Assembly (NCBI GenBank): GCA_030068075.1
Contig: CM057839.1
Span: 19,261,167-19,325,166 of the forward strand
Origin: Paguma larvata
Taxonomy: Eukaryota > Chordata > Mammalia > Carnivora > Viverridae
Reading direction: 5' to 3'
DNA length: 64,000 nt
Shown here piece after piece: positions 45,365 through 55,820 of this stretch. Made by a program: the position numbers and the translations under genes. The first letter of the stretch is position 1. Every line of letters starts with the position of its first letter. The notes below the pieces were generated by a model that saw nothing but the letters and a program-made list of their open reading frames with translations, did not search any database and had not been told where the DNA came from.

Positions 45365-46602
45365 AGTTTGGAGAGGAAGGATAAAGCTTTATTTGCAAAT
45401 GCCATGATATGGTTGTTAGAAAATTCCAAAGGAACACACACACACACACCCCTAGTAAAACTAAAAACTGAGTAAAGCAAGGTTACAGAAGGTTTTCATG
45501 GATTCGAAAACTCATTATTATCAAGGGGGCAATTCTCAAAGTGATCTATAGATTTAACACATTCTCTATGAAAATTCCAGCAGAGTTTTTGTAAAAATTT
45601 TCAAGCTCCTCTTGAAATGTATATAGTAATTCCAATGACTTAAAGTACCCAAAATTATTTTGAAAAATATGAACAAAATTGAAGGATCTATATTACCCAA
45701 TTTCAAAATTTATTCTGAAGCTATAGTAGCAACATAATACAGTGTTTCTCCATGGATAGATGTGTAGTTAAGGGAAGAGAATTGATAATTTAGAAATTAT
45801 ACCTTACATTTGACAATTGTGCCAAGACAATCTGGTGGAGAAAGGATAGGCGGTTTTTGTTTGTTTTTGCTATTATTGTTTTACAAATGATGTTGAGAGG
45901 ATTGGATATCCATTTGCAAAGAAGTGAACTTAGACCTTGACCTCACATACAAAAAAGTAATTTAAAATGGATCATAGAATTAAATATAAGATCTAAACAT
46001 AAAGCTTCTGGAAGGAAACTTAGAATAAAATCTTTGCGACCATGGGTACTCTTAACTACAACCCCAGAGTCCAACCACGAAAGAAAAAGATAAATTGTAC
46101 TATCTCAAATTAAAAACTTTGTACTTCAAAAGACACCAATAAGAAAGTGAAATGACAAACAACAGATTGGGAACAACTATTTGCAGATTATATAATTGAT
46201 TGAGAACTTGTATTAATACATATAGAACTCTTATAACTCTGTGATTAAAAAAAAAACATCCCAATGAAACATCTGGCAAAACATTTGTATAGACATATCA
46301 TTAAGGAAAATATTCAAATGGCCAATATGCACGTGAGAACATACTCAATGTCATTAATCATCAGGAAAATGCAAGTTAAAACCACAATGAGATTTTACTT
46401 CATACCTGGTAGAATGGCTAATCAAAAAGATGGACAACAATAAGTGTTGGTAATGATATAGAGAAACGGAAACACCCAGACATTGCTGGTGGGAATGTAA
46501 ATGGTACCAAACATTGGAAAATAGTTTGTCAGCCTCTTAAACAGCTAAACATGAATTAAAATATATGGTTCAGCAATTCCACTCTGTTTCTTAAATTAAA
46601 AT
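45365..46602 (+). mobile_element. Decayed L1, ORF2 C-terminal remnant
   Basis: Starts at the RT palm ('aaagctttatttgcaaatgc', 45384 on), where FADD reads F-A-N-A (45392-45403). It continues through 'aaatggatcatagaattaaa', 'ccaacaacagattggg'-type C-terminal sequence, and ends in 3' sequence with 'gaaacacccagacattgctg' and 'gtgggaatgtaaatgg'. A different and separate L1 from that at 39.1-42.0 kb, with frameshifts and stops throughout. It includes a short AC run at 45434-45449. Confidence 0.85.
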
Positions 46603-46613
46603 AACATTTTATA

Positions 46614-46778
46614 CGGGCACCTGGGTGACCCATTCCGTTAAGTGTCCTACTTCAGCTCAGGTCATGATCTCAGTTCGTGAGAGCTCAGAGGCTCCAGGCT
46701 CTGTGTCTCACTCTCTCTGCCCCTTTTCTGTTTGCATGCTCTCTCTCTCAAAAATGAACATTAAAAAAAATCAAAAAA
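46614..46778 (+). mobile_element. CAN-SINE, shortened, 11-bp TSD
   Basis: Head 'cgggcacctgggtgacccat', then a deletion removes much of the second half of the tRNA-related part. TSD AACATTTTATA at 46603-46613 and 46779-46789, perfect. It lies at the 3' edge of the L1 remnant. Confidence 0.95.
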
Positions 46779-46789
46779 AACATTTTATA

Positions 46790-47869
46790 AAAACAATATA
46801 AGCAAATACTGTAAATGTGTTCCATAGAGAAGAGCTCCCCTCCTCAGCGTCTTTTCCAGTTATCATTATTCAGAATGGATTTTTATTTCCTGTTGGTGAG
46901 ATATTTCCGAATAATCTATCGGTACCTTTATTCATTGATTTTTCCAATTCTAGATGAAAGATAAACCTTTTTACTTATCTTCCTTGTGTCTCCATATTCA
47001 GTTTGCCATCCATGCAGTTATTTGTTACATTATTTTTGATTTTTCATTTCCTTTGTCTGTTTTCTGAAGCACCAGTATAGAAGTATTCATATTCTAATCC
47101 CTCCTTCCACCTCTCCTACTGTTTTGTGCTTCCTGACTGGCAGCTACACCATTGCTTTGACATTATCAAAACGCATCATGTTTATATTCTCATTGGTATT
47201 TCTGGTTACATTTTTATTTTTTTATCACGGCTTGATTCTAAAAATTGTAAATCTTTAAGCAGAGCTTGAGACTATGTAATTTATTTTATATTTATTTATT
47301 TATTGCTGTAAAATCAAATGTTTTATGATTGCATTTTTCCCTCTGCTTTACCTGGATATTAAAATCAAGATATCTGTGCCTCTCGGGGAAGACCGTGCAT
47401 GCCATCCAAGTCACACGGATTTATTTGATCCTCAGTGCTCAAATTATGTCTAAAAATAATTTGTTTCATATTTGAAATCTATAATTCTTGTAGATAGTTT
47501 TTTATTTTGACTGTCATATTTTCTCTCTTTTCCCTTTATTAATAGAAGAGTGAATTTTCACATTATTTATAATTATTCAGGCTTCCAGTAATAACATTCA
47601 ATCAGTGTTTCTCCCAAGGCCTATTTCTCCTAGAATTCCTTGGACTACTGCCCCAAAATAGAGCACTTGTTGCCCAGGCTTCTTTTAGCTCTGCCAGCCT
47701 GAGATGTTCTCTGGGCTTAGAGTCTCTCTTTCGTGAGCCCCACGACTTCCTCATTCTGAGACTTCTCTATTTATTGCAGGTTTTTCTCAAGCAACTTTCA
47801 CAGCAAATTGCATGGGAAGAAAAAGATCTTAGTAATTGAATATTTGAAAGTGTATTTATTTTCTTTCAC
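46790..47869. other. No gene recognised
   Basis: T-rich on the plus strand; part may be reverse-strand L1 too decayed to call. Confidence 0.4.
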
Positions 47870-48130
47870 TGATAAAAATATTTCTGAACATGTAATTCTA
47901 GGTTCTAAAAATGTCCCTTCAGATATTTGAAGCACTTGTCTGACAGCTTTTAGGATTTCATGATGCTAATTAGAAGGTGCATGCCATCTATTCACAATCT
48001 CTTTGTAGGTAATCTCTTTCCTTTCTCCCTCCATGTTTTTATGATTTTATCTTATTCTTAAAGCACAGACATTTTACAAGCATGTGTCTATAAGGAGGAT
48101 TTTTTTTAATTTATCATGTTTATAATTCCA
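47870..48130 (-). mobile_element. Possible old L1 5'-region fragment
   Basis: In reverse it keeps the order seen in ancient L1 sequence: 'gacagcttttaggatttcat', a 'gtaatctctttcctttctcc' block, 'tgtgtctataaggaggattt' and 'tttaatttatcatg'. Decayed; could be L1 or the related HAL1. Confidence 0.4.
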
Positions 48131-48779
48131 CAGACATTTTCAGTATGAAAAATCATACATTCCTTAAGCTCAGTTTGACTTCCTTTTTAGAATTTCTTAA
48201 TTGTTTTCTTTACTCATTCATCCCACAAAACATCTATCCAGTAATTCTAATCCTGTTTTGAGACATTCTATTAGGGTAATACTGTACTTTCAGGAGTGAT
48301 CTAGCATTTCTTTTATTTCTTCCTGCTGTCTCTCAAACTGCAAATCTAGCTCACTACCTTACTCCCAGCTGATGACCTGGCTTGGTATTTCATTGAATAC
48401 AGTGAAGCAATCAGGAAAAAAGAAATTCCATAAACTGCCACCTCCAGTTCTCCCCATTTGCTAGCATAGATCATTGGCATCTCTCCTATTAGAATCATTG
48501 AGTTTGTGTACCCTATTCACGGTGACCTTGTGCTTTATATCCCCCATCTTCTCCTCAAATACTGTGGTAGATTTCATTGCTTTCTGCCATGATTTCTTTC
48601 TGAAGTTGAAGCACTTTTTCCTTACTTGCTTGTAATCTTGGTGGCTAACTTTCCCCATCTATGTCTAGGTCTCTTCTCTGATGAAGAGAGCTGTCTTTCT
48701 CAAAGCTGTGTTTCCTTTCCAGGGCAGCCAGATTCCAGTGACTGGCCAGCAAAGGGTATAAAACTATTGCCCCCTCACT
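48131..48779. other. Unassigned, possibly ancient repeat
   Basis: 'gtatttcattgaatacagtg' with 'aagcaatcaggaaaaaagaa' and 'ttccataaactgccacctcc' (48387-48448) recalls a widespread ancient mammalian repeat I cannot name. No gene seen. Confidence 0.3.
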
Positions 48780-49035
48780 CAAATTGAGAACAGATTGAGA
48801 GGTTCTTGTTGGATTGGCTTTGCACCATCCTGCATTTTTTGCACTCTTATAAGGTTGGCAATGTAATTTTCAGAGCCCAGTGCAATTTGAAATTGTAGAG
48901 TCCTTTGTTCAAAAATGATTAACAATTCCAAAATGGTGCCAGTAGAGCATAAAATTAAGAGTGCGGCCCCTCTGAGGATGAGGCTCTGTGCAATTGCATA
49001 CAGGTCACCTTCACACAAAGCCCACCTGCCCACAG
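48780..49035 (+). repeat. Unnamed ancient repeat, copy 2
   Basis: Shares 'gcccagtgcaatttgaaatt' then 'cctttgttcaaaaatgatta' and a following 'gagcataaaattaag' segment with the copy at about 30950-31090. This copy extends further right. Family unknown. Confidence 0.4.
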
Positions 49036-49159
49036 GACCTCATCCTCAGAGCACTCCCCAATAAATACAACAGAAATGTAAATAAAAATACATATTTTGG
49101 TGTATGTTTCTCAGAGACACCAATGTGCAATAAGTACATATCTCCATACTTCTTTTTTT

Positions 49160-49432
49160 GTTTTTGTTTTTTTTTTCCTTTTTATTTATAATCAAGTTTG
49201 TTAACGTACAGTGCAGTCTTGGCTTCAGGAGTAGAACTCAGTCATTCATCTCTTACATTATGACACCCTGTGCTCACCTGGAAGAGTGCCCTCCTTAATG
49301 CCCATCACCCATTTAACCCATCCTCCTACCCAACCTGCCTCCGGCAACCCTCAGTTTGTTCTCTGTATTTAAGAGTCTCTTGTGATTTGCCTCTTTCTCT
49401 CCAGTATTTCTCTTTGATATCTCCTGATCATG
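49160..49432 (-). mobile_element. L1 3' end fragment, carnivore type
   Basis: Reverse-strand L1 terminus: T-rich left edge, 'gtttgttaacgtacagtgca', 'catctcttacattatgacac', 'ccttaatgcccatcacccat', 'aaccctcagtttgttctctg' and 'aagagtctcttgtgatttgc'. It is 5'-truncated at about 49432, right beside the next SINE. Confidence 0.9.
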
Positions 49433-49448
49433 AAGATTGCCCTTTCTT

Positions 49449-49646
49449 GGGGCACTGGGGTGGAGCAGTCAGTGAAGTGTCCAGCTTTGGCTCAGGTCAT
49501 GATCTTGCAGTTCATGAGTTCAAACCCTGCATTGAACTCTGTGCTGACAGCTTAGAGCCTAGAGCCTGCTTTACATTCTGTGTCTCCCTCTCTCTGACCG
49601 TCCCCTGCTCTCTCTGTGTCTCTCTCTCAAAAATAAATATTAAAAA
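49449..49646 (+). mobile_element. CAN-SINE
   Basis: Head 'ggggcactggggtggagcag', core 'ggctcaggtcatgatcttgc', 'tgtgctgacagcttagagcc', tail 'caaaaataaatattaaaa'. Imperfect TSD: 'attgccctttctt' at 49436-49448 against 'attgtctttttat' at 49647-49659. Confidence 0.96.
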
Positions 49647-49659
49647 ATTGTCTTTTTAT

Positions 49660-50905
49660 CTTTACTACATTATTTTTATGAGCAAATAAATAAGCTTCCC
49701 TTTATCTCATCCTAAAAACAAAGAAAGCTCATCGAAGCAGTTGTTATATTTATATCTAGAATTCTCCTATTCCTCATAATTACTTCAGTTAGGTTTTTTT
49801 TTCTCCCACTATTAACCAAAATGGCTCTTTGGAAGGTCACTGATGATGTAAAAGATCATCTGATGTCAACCCTCAGTTTCCATTTTCTTTGATTTAGCAG
49901 AAACAATGACATATTTGATCAATTTCTTCCTCTTGGAAGACCTTATTTTTGTTATTTCTAGGACCATGTTCATGCTATTTTCTCCTTTTTCTGCACTTGT
50001 TTTTAGCCTCCTTTCACTGTTCTTTGTAATGCTCTCTGCTTCTAAATGTTTGAGTGCCTCAGGGCTCTGTCTTAGATTTCTTTTTTTATATTCACATTAT
50101 TCCCTTTGTGAACATCCAATTCCATGATTGAAGTAACTTTCATTAAAAAATTCCCTAACTTAAATCTGCAACAGGACTCCTCCTTTTAATTCTTGTTACT
50201 ACTATGCATTAATCACACATTCTGCTGTTTTTCTGAATAAGGTAGTAATAACATCTAGAAGTAATGGTATTTTTTTCTTTTCTTTTAATATTTATACCTA
50301 TTTTCCCCTGCAGAGCATTGACTAAAACCACAAATGATATGTTAAATGGTTGTGATAGTTGATATCTTTCTCTTATTTCTGATTTTGAAGAGAATGTTTC
50401 TCATCTTTCTCCATTAAGTATAATGAATTGTCTTCTGTTTAGTGTAGAATAGTGATAACTTAAACAAGGAATAGAAATTTAAGAAATTAAATAAGTTACT
50501 AAGAAATTATGTATCTGATATTATAAATAAAGTTAAAAGGTAAGAGATCATTGGTCACAATGGGTTGTCCAGAACTGGCCGTACACCTCATAGAGCATAT
50601 AACTGATAGGGTTTGCTAATGAACAATTGCATGTAGTGAGAGAAACGGGGAAAGACAAAGATAACTTCAAAGTTCAATGCCTCAAGAGTTGTATTAATGG
50701 AACAGTCATTTACTAATATAAGTACTGTAGATTGACAATGTTTATAATGGGGAATATGAGGGAGCGTCGTACTAGATTTGGCATTTTGAGATATTCAGTA
50801 TCTAGCCTTGTGAAAATGATGAGTAGGAAGTGGAATACAACACTCTGGTATCTGTCCTATCTGTTTCTTGGACCAGTTTGAAGTACCTGCAGAGTGAAGG
50901 GTTAG
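49660..50905. other. No gene recognised
   Basis: AT-rich. A 73-codon plus frame at 49906-50127 is hydrophobic but has no start context or motif that supports a gene. Confidence 0.5.
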
Positions 50906-50918
50906 AAGTAGAATCTGA
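50906..50918 (+). repeat. Target-site duplication, left copy
   Basis: AAGTAGAATCTGA, identical to 51084-51096. Confidence 0.9.
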
Positions 50919-51083
50919 CACTTTTTTCCTTTTTTTTTTCCTTTTTTTTCCTTCCCCTCTTACTCTCCCCCCTGGTTTTCTATTAGAGGAGGGAGAGTGG
51001 GTGAGGGGCACAGAGGAGGGCACTTGTTGGGATGAGCACTGGGTGTTGTATGGAAACCAATTTGATAATAAATTATTAAAAAA
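50919..51083 (+). mobile_element. Short L1 insertion with 5' inversion (twin priming)
   Basis: The right part (about 50984-51083) is the L1 3' end in plus orientation: 'gagggcacttgttgggatga', 'gcactgggtgttgtatggaa', 'accaatttgataataaatta' and an A-tail. The left part (about 50919-50983) is pyrimidine-rich with 'tctcccccctggttttcta', which is the purine-rich segment of the same L1 3' UTR ('accagggggag...' type) in reverse. Perfect 13-bp TSDs bracket both parts, so they came in as one event. Confidence 0.85.
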
Positions 51084-51096
51084 AAGTAGAATCTGA
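51084..51096 (+). repeat. Target-site duplication, right copy
   Basis: AAGTAGAATCTGA directly after the L1 A-tail, identical to 50906-50918. Confidence 0.9.
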
Positions 51097-51361
51097 TAGA
51101 AATATTCTTCAAGAGGGAGTTCAGTCTCAAAGAAGAGGAGAAAAGAAACAAAATTAACACTATTGAAAGCCAAAACAAAGCCCTAGGGGGAAAATGTGTT
51201 GTATTGGTATAAGAAAAGATAGATAACTCAACAGAACAAAATAGAGTCTTCAGGGACAGACAGGGGAACAAGCATATGAGGAGACACAGAAACTCATTAG
51301 TAATTAATGGCATGAAAATTGTCCCTGTACACCTGTTAAACGGTTCATAATTAGAAATCTA

Positions 51362-51650
51362 GACAATGCTAGGTGTTAGCAGGAGTATGGGAGAGATATA
51401 AATATTTTACAAATGGATGCTGAGCATACACACTGCTACAGGCACGCTTCAGAGCAATTTGATACAAACTCACTCAAATTAAGTATTTGCATATCTTTGA
51501 CTTTTCCCAGCAAGAGTCTCACGCATGTCTAAGAAGAGACTTGAGCAAGGATGTGGGAGTTGTAGGCAATCTGGGTGTCCATCAGTGGGGTCGGGTAGAA
51601 GTGGAAGCTTGCTTATCTCACATAGACAGTGTTCACAAGCTCGACCACTG
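51362..51650 (+). mobile_element. Possible old L1 3' UTR fragment
   Basis: 'aatttgatacaaactcactc', 'tatctttgacttttcccagc', 'gagcaaggatgtgggagttg' and 'tctgggtgtccatcagtggg' follow the order of old L1 3' ends ('ccctttgacccagcaattc', 'ggatgttcattgcagcattg', 'aaatgtccatcaatag'). Diverged. Confidence 0.35.
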
Positions 51651-53304
51651 CAGGATGTCCTTTGGTCTTCCCCGGAACATACAGAGGTAGGCAGTTGTGA
51701 GCAATTGCCACAAGGCCCTTGTGTGTGCCAGAGAGATGCCTTATTTTGCAGAAAGCAGTTTCTTATGCATCACCCTGGTTCTAGTAATGGATAGAGTATG
51801 CTCCCTTGCCATTACCCATTAGGTGCATCTATAGACTATAAAATCACCTAATTATAGTCAAGAATTTGATCCTCTGTGATGGAGTGATCGACTACTTGTC
51901 ATCTAGCATCCAGCCCCTCTACTTCAGGGACACCTATGGGCCACGAGTAACAGGCACCCTGCTGATCTTGCTTATGCCGTGTTTATTTGGGCTTATTGTG
52001 TCTTCTCTTTGCTGGGACAAATCTGTGGCACGTTTGCAGGCCCTCCAAACAGCTGCAGTATCGCTTAGGGATTGTTAGATTTTTTTGACAGGTGGTGAAC
52101 AGGTAAAAAATGGTGGATGCACATAAAAAAGTAAGACGAGTCAATTAGAATTTTGTTACATAAACATGAATGGATTTTAAAATGCAGAGTCTTAGGTAAA
52201 AGTAAGCAAAAAAACCAAAATGAAGTCAAAGCAGAGTAATATTTTCTTGAATTAATATATACACACACAAATGGGAGTAAATAAATGGGGATTTGCAGTA
52301 GCAATTAAATAAAATAAGAGAGGAGCCCAGGATGGATTCTGATGATAGTGTGTATAGCTTTAGAATTCGATTACCTCTATACTCTGTTTCTAAAATTTAC
52401 AGAACCAAAATGACGTATAAACAATGACAACAACAAAAATTGAGCAATTGCTGTCCATAAGATCAGGGCCTAGAGCATGAAATAAATCCAGTTACTAGAC
52501 AGAAAGTCTTTGTAGTGATTTCTTTAGAGAAAATAAAATCAATTTCTAGTGTTATACTCAGTAGTCATGCACTTATCCACAACCCCAAGCATTAAAGTTG
52601 TCAGAAATTAGATATTTTAAAATGTTTACAGGTTGAGTTACCCTGTAGATTAATAGGTTACTTGACTCCTGGGATCTCCGGTGACCAATTATTCTTTGGA
52701 GAAAAGATTTCTTCTCTTGTAAAACCTTGAAATACAATATATATGCTATTCTCATCTTCCTTTACAACTGGATTTTTTACCTAAAAGTCTTATAATATAG
52801 TCTAAATGGAGGGATTCTATGTGATTAACCCTTCTAAGAAAGCTGTTCTTGGTTAAGTCCAGTCTGAATTTCTGTCTTGGACTATACTGTATATTTGTTG
52901 GCATTTAACTGCTACAGGAGATCAAAAACCCAAATTTAGTCTGTGTAATTAGAACCTGCTTGTAACAGAACCAGAAAAATCAGAAATTATTTAATTTATT
53001 CATCTAAGGGAAGATTGACCTAAAAGGACTTTAAGAAACTTAAGCAATGAAAGTACCGTGTTTTTGTGAAAAGTGAGAGATTTTCTTTTAAAACATAAGG
53101 TTTAAGTTCTGAGACTGGCATCCAGAAGTTGTTTTGATTGATTCAAATTTGAGCAAGCAGATTTTACCTCTCAGAATGTTAGTTTCCTCAACTTCGAGGG
53201 AGGGGTAATAACATGAATTGCAGGGCTATTCTAGACCACAAATGAGAAAATATATTAACTGAATTTGTTCATGAACTGGAAAGGTTTTACAGATTATGCA
53301 TATA
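51651..53304. other. No gene recognised
   Basis: Frames at 51525-51794 (89 codons) and 51866-52078 (70 codons) have mixed composition but no motif or good splice pair. Remainder AT-rich. Confidence 0.45.
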
Positions 53305-53358
53305 TAACATAATATATATATATGTATAATATTGTGTGTATATATATATATATATAAT
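53305..53358. repeat. TA/TG-rich low complexity
   Basis: 'atatatatatatgtataata' and 'tgtgtgtatatatatatata' type sequence; gives a Tyr/Ile-rich minus frame that is not a gene. Confidence 0.9.
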
Positions 53359-53950
53359 CTATAAAGATACCTATTATGTATGTGCATGTAGTATAGCAGT
53401 GAAATAAAAATAAACGCTTTGGAAGAATTATGCATTTTTTACAAATCAAATTCCGAGGTTGGCTGGATACAAGCAAATGCATAGAGCACTAGGTAAAGTA
53501 GGGTTTTGCCTTTACACAGAAAATGTGTATAGGCAAATAGGCAGGAAGTGATGTTCTATTGTGTGAAATTTGCAGTAAGTCTGGAATTTAATTTTTCTAC
53601 CTTCTAAGATTTCAGAGGACAAAGGTCGTTTGGGATAAAGTGGCGTGGTTCCTTTCAGCACAAATAAGCAAAGCTGTTTTCAAAAAAGGAGGGTCTAGGC
53701 ATTGGATTGTCCTATAAAATACAAAAATGTTTGAGCTTGTCTTCTGGATTAAAGCCATGCACTCACTGAACTTCTCTCTACTGGAAAAAAGAGTTTTACT
53801 CATCCCTTATCCCATTGCTAAGAGTATAGATCTCTTGCGGTGTTTTCTTTACTTCCATTCAATCTGTCTATTTCTCTTCTTTATACATTCATAGAAAACA
53901 AAAATAAAATCCTCTCTACCTGTCTTGAGCAGATCACTGAAAGAGCCCTG
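53359..53950. other. No gene recognised
   Basis: AT-rich. The 63-codon minus frame at 53612-53803 has no motif. Confidence 0.5.
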
Positions 53951-54168
53951 GGGCACCTGCATGGCTCAGTTCATTAAGCATCTGACTCTTGATTTCGGCT
54001 CAGAACATCACTCATCGTTTGTGAGTTTGACCTTTAGTCAGGCTCTGAGCTGACAGTGCAGAGCCTGCTTGGGATTCTTTCTCCCCCTCTCTCTCTGCAC
54101 CTCCCTCTCACCTCTCTTTCTCTCTGTGAAAATAGATAAATTAATAAATAAAAACTAGAAAAAAAACA
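53951..54168 (+). mobile_element. CAN-SINE
   Basis: Head 'ggggcacctgcatggctcag', 'ctcttgatttcggctcagaa', 'gctgacagtgcagagcctgc', CT-rich end and AAATAAA tail. An imperfect TSD is suggested by 'gatcactgaaaagagcc' on the left and 'ggtcagtgaaagggtcc' on the right. Confidence 0.96.
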
Positions 54169-54244
54169 GGTCAGTGAAAGGGTCCAGTATATATATGTAT
54201 ACCATATAAAGCATTAAAAATGTGTGGGGGGGGACTTTTGTAGG

Positions 54245-54247
<3 letters not shown>

Positions 54248-54290
<43 letters not shown>
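54248..54290. repeat. (TG)21 microsatellite
   Basis: About 43 uninterrupted bases of TG. Confidence 0.97.
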
Positions 54291-54294
<4 letters not shown>

Positions 54295-55659
54295 AGACTA
54301 CCTGTTTGAAACATACATTGTCCTTTCCTGGTTCACATGAACCACTTCAGAAACTCCTGGCCCATTCCTAAGGTCAGAAATGCTGAAAATGTCAGGGAAG
54401 GGAAACCGAAGATTCTGCAAAGAAAAATAATCGATGGGTGAAGGGATACGTTTCCAAATGAGAAAAAGCAACTTCCTTAGTAAAAGCAATAGGGGCAACC
54501 AAGGGAGAGAAGTAGTTTTCAAGCTCAGTTGTTGAGGGAGAACAAAGTCCACTTACAAACTAAATATGGGCTAGGGATCCCAATTCCAATTACTTAAAAT
54601 TAAATTATATTAATTTAACAGAAATTTGAATCGTGATTTGTTTTTATGATTGGATTTTTCCATTGTCTTTATTTCCATGCAGTGCTGCCATTGCTAATAG
54701 TATTTAAAAATCCTTAATAAATCTATAGATTACTGAAAGTATGGCTTACAATATCAGAAATATTTCAGTCTGGATGTGTTGTCTTTTAGAAGAAGAAGGA
54801 CAGTGGCATGGCGTCTGCTTACGTGTATCTCCTGGACTGGTTTTTATTGCCCTTGGGTGTGAGGGAGTAGAGACAGAATCTGATGAAAGTAGGCATGTGA
54901 GGCACTTGTAGTCTCTGTGTGCCGAGACCCCTCTCCTGAGGGGGATCTGGTGGTAACACGTGCTGTAGCTGTGGGGGGAACTCTCTTTGCTCCCCACGAA
55001 ACCTTATGCTGGTTCTCAGAGTGCTCAAGCTCGTAAACCTCCAGATACGGCAAGTTTGTCTAGAACATTGCCATTCTCATAAGGAATTGTAGCAGAAGTA
55101 AAGCTTTTCCGAGGACTTTGTTACCTGCCCACGTGCAGAGGAGGGAATCTGCGTAGGCAGCAGCCTAGCTTGAAAGAACTGTGAGCATTTCTTTGAGAGG
55201 GACAAAACCGCAAATTCAATTCCCATCCACCCTCATATCAAGCTTTCAAGGTATTTTTTTTGTGTGTGTGTGTTTTCAATATGTAAGGCATGCCTGAACA
55301 CATGGAAAGTGCTTTGATCTGCGAGCGCTTGCTTTGGTACCAAGCCTCCTTAATGCTCATGTTGCTACCTGTTCTATGTCCAACTGGTTGTTGTGAAACC
55401 TGCGGAATGCACCACCACTCCACAGCCAAGATGTTGCTCACAAACTTCCGCCAGCTTTGATGGAAAGGTTCCTAATCTGATTCCTCTAGTATCTTTCACC
55501 CTCTCCTCTGCCCACTCGCTCCACTGCACGCCTTTAGTCATGCCGTTTGATTGCCAGCGTGTTGCCTTAGGTTCCCCTCACCGTGATATTTATTAAGATC
55601 TCAGTCATTTGTCTGGTCATTCTTTCCATTTTTATATCCTCTAGTAAAGTTATGTTAAA
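54291..55659. other. No gene; relatively GC-richer around 54.8-55.6 kb
   Basis: Three overlapping minus frames of 69-83 codons at 54746-55053 and a plus frame at 55393-55596 occur in a locally GC-richer stretch. None has a recognisable domain, start context or splice structure. Confidence 0.45.
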
Positions 55660-55670
55660 TGTAGTTTAGT

Positions 55671-55812
55671 GGGGTGCCAGAGTGGCTCCGTTGATTAAGC
55701 GTCTGACTTCGTCTTAGGTCATGATCTCACCATTCCTTGGTTTTAGCCCCGTGTCAGGCTTTGTGCTAACAGCTCAGAGCCTGGAGTTTGCTTAAAAATT
55801 AAAAAAAAAAAA
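55671..55812 (+). mobile_element. CAN-SINE, 3' shortened
   Basis: Head 'ggggtgccagagtggctccg' and core 'gcgtctgacttcgtcttagg', 'ctaacagctcagagcctgga', then a direct jump to an A-tail, so the CT-rich 3' part is missing. GTAGTTTA occurs at 55661-55668 and at 55813-55820, a short TSD. Confidence 0.93.
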
Positions 55813-55820
55813 GTAGTTTA

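Noticed and set aside
54746..55053. Three overlapping minus frames of 69-83 codons
   Set aside because: Frame-shifted readings of the same stretch, no start context, domain or splice sites.
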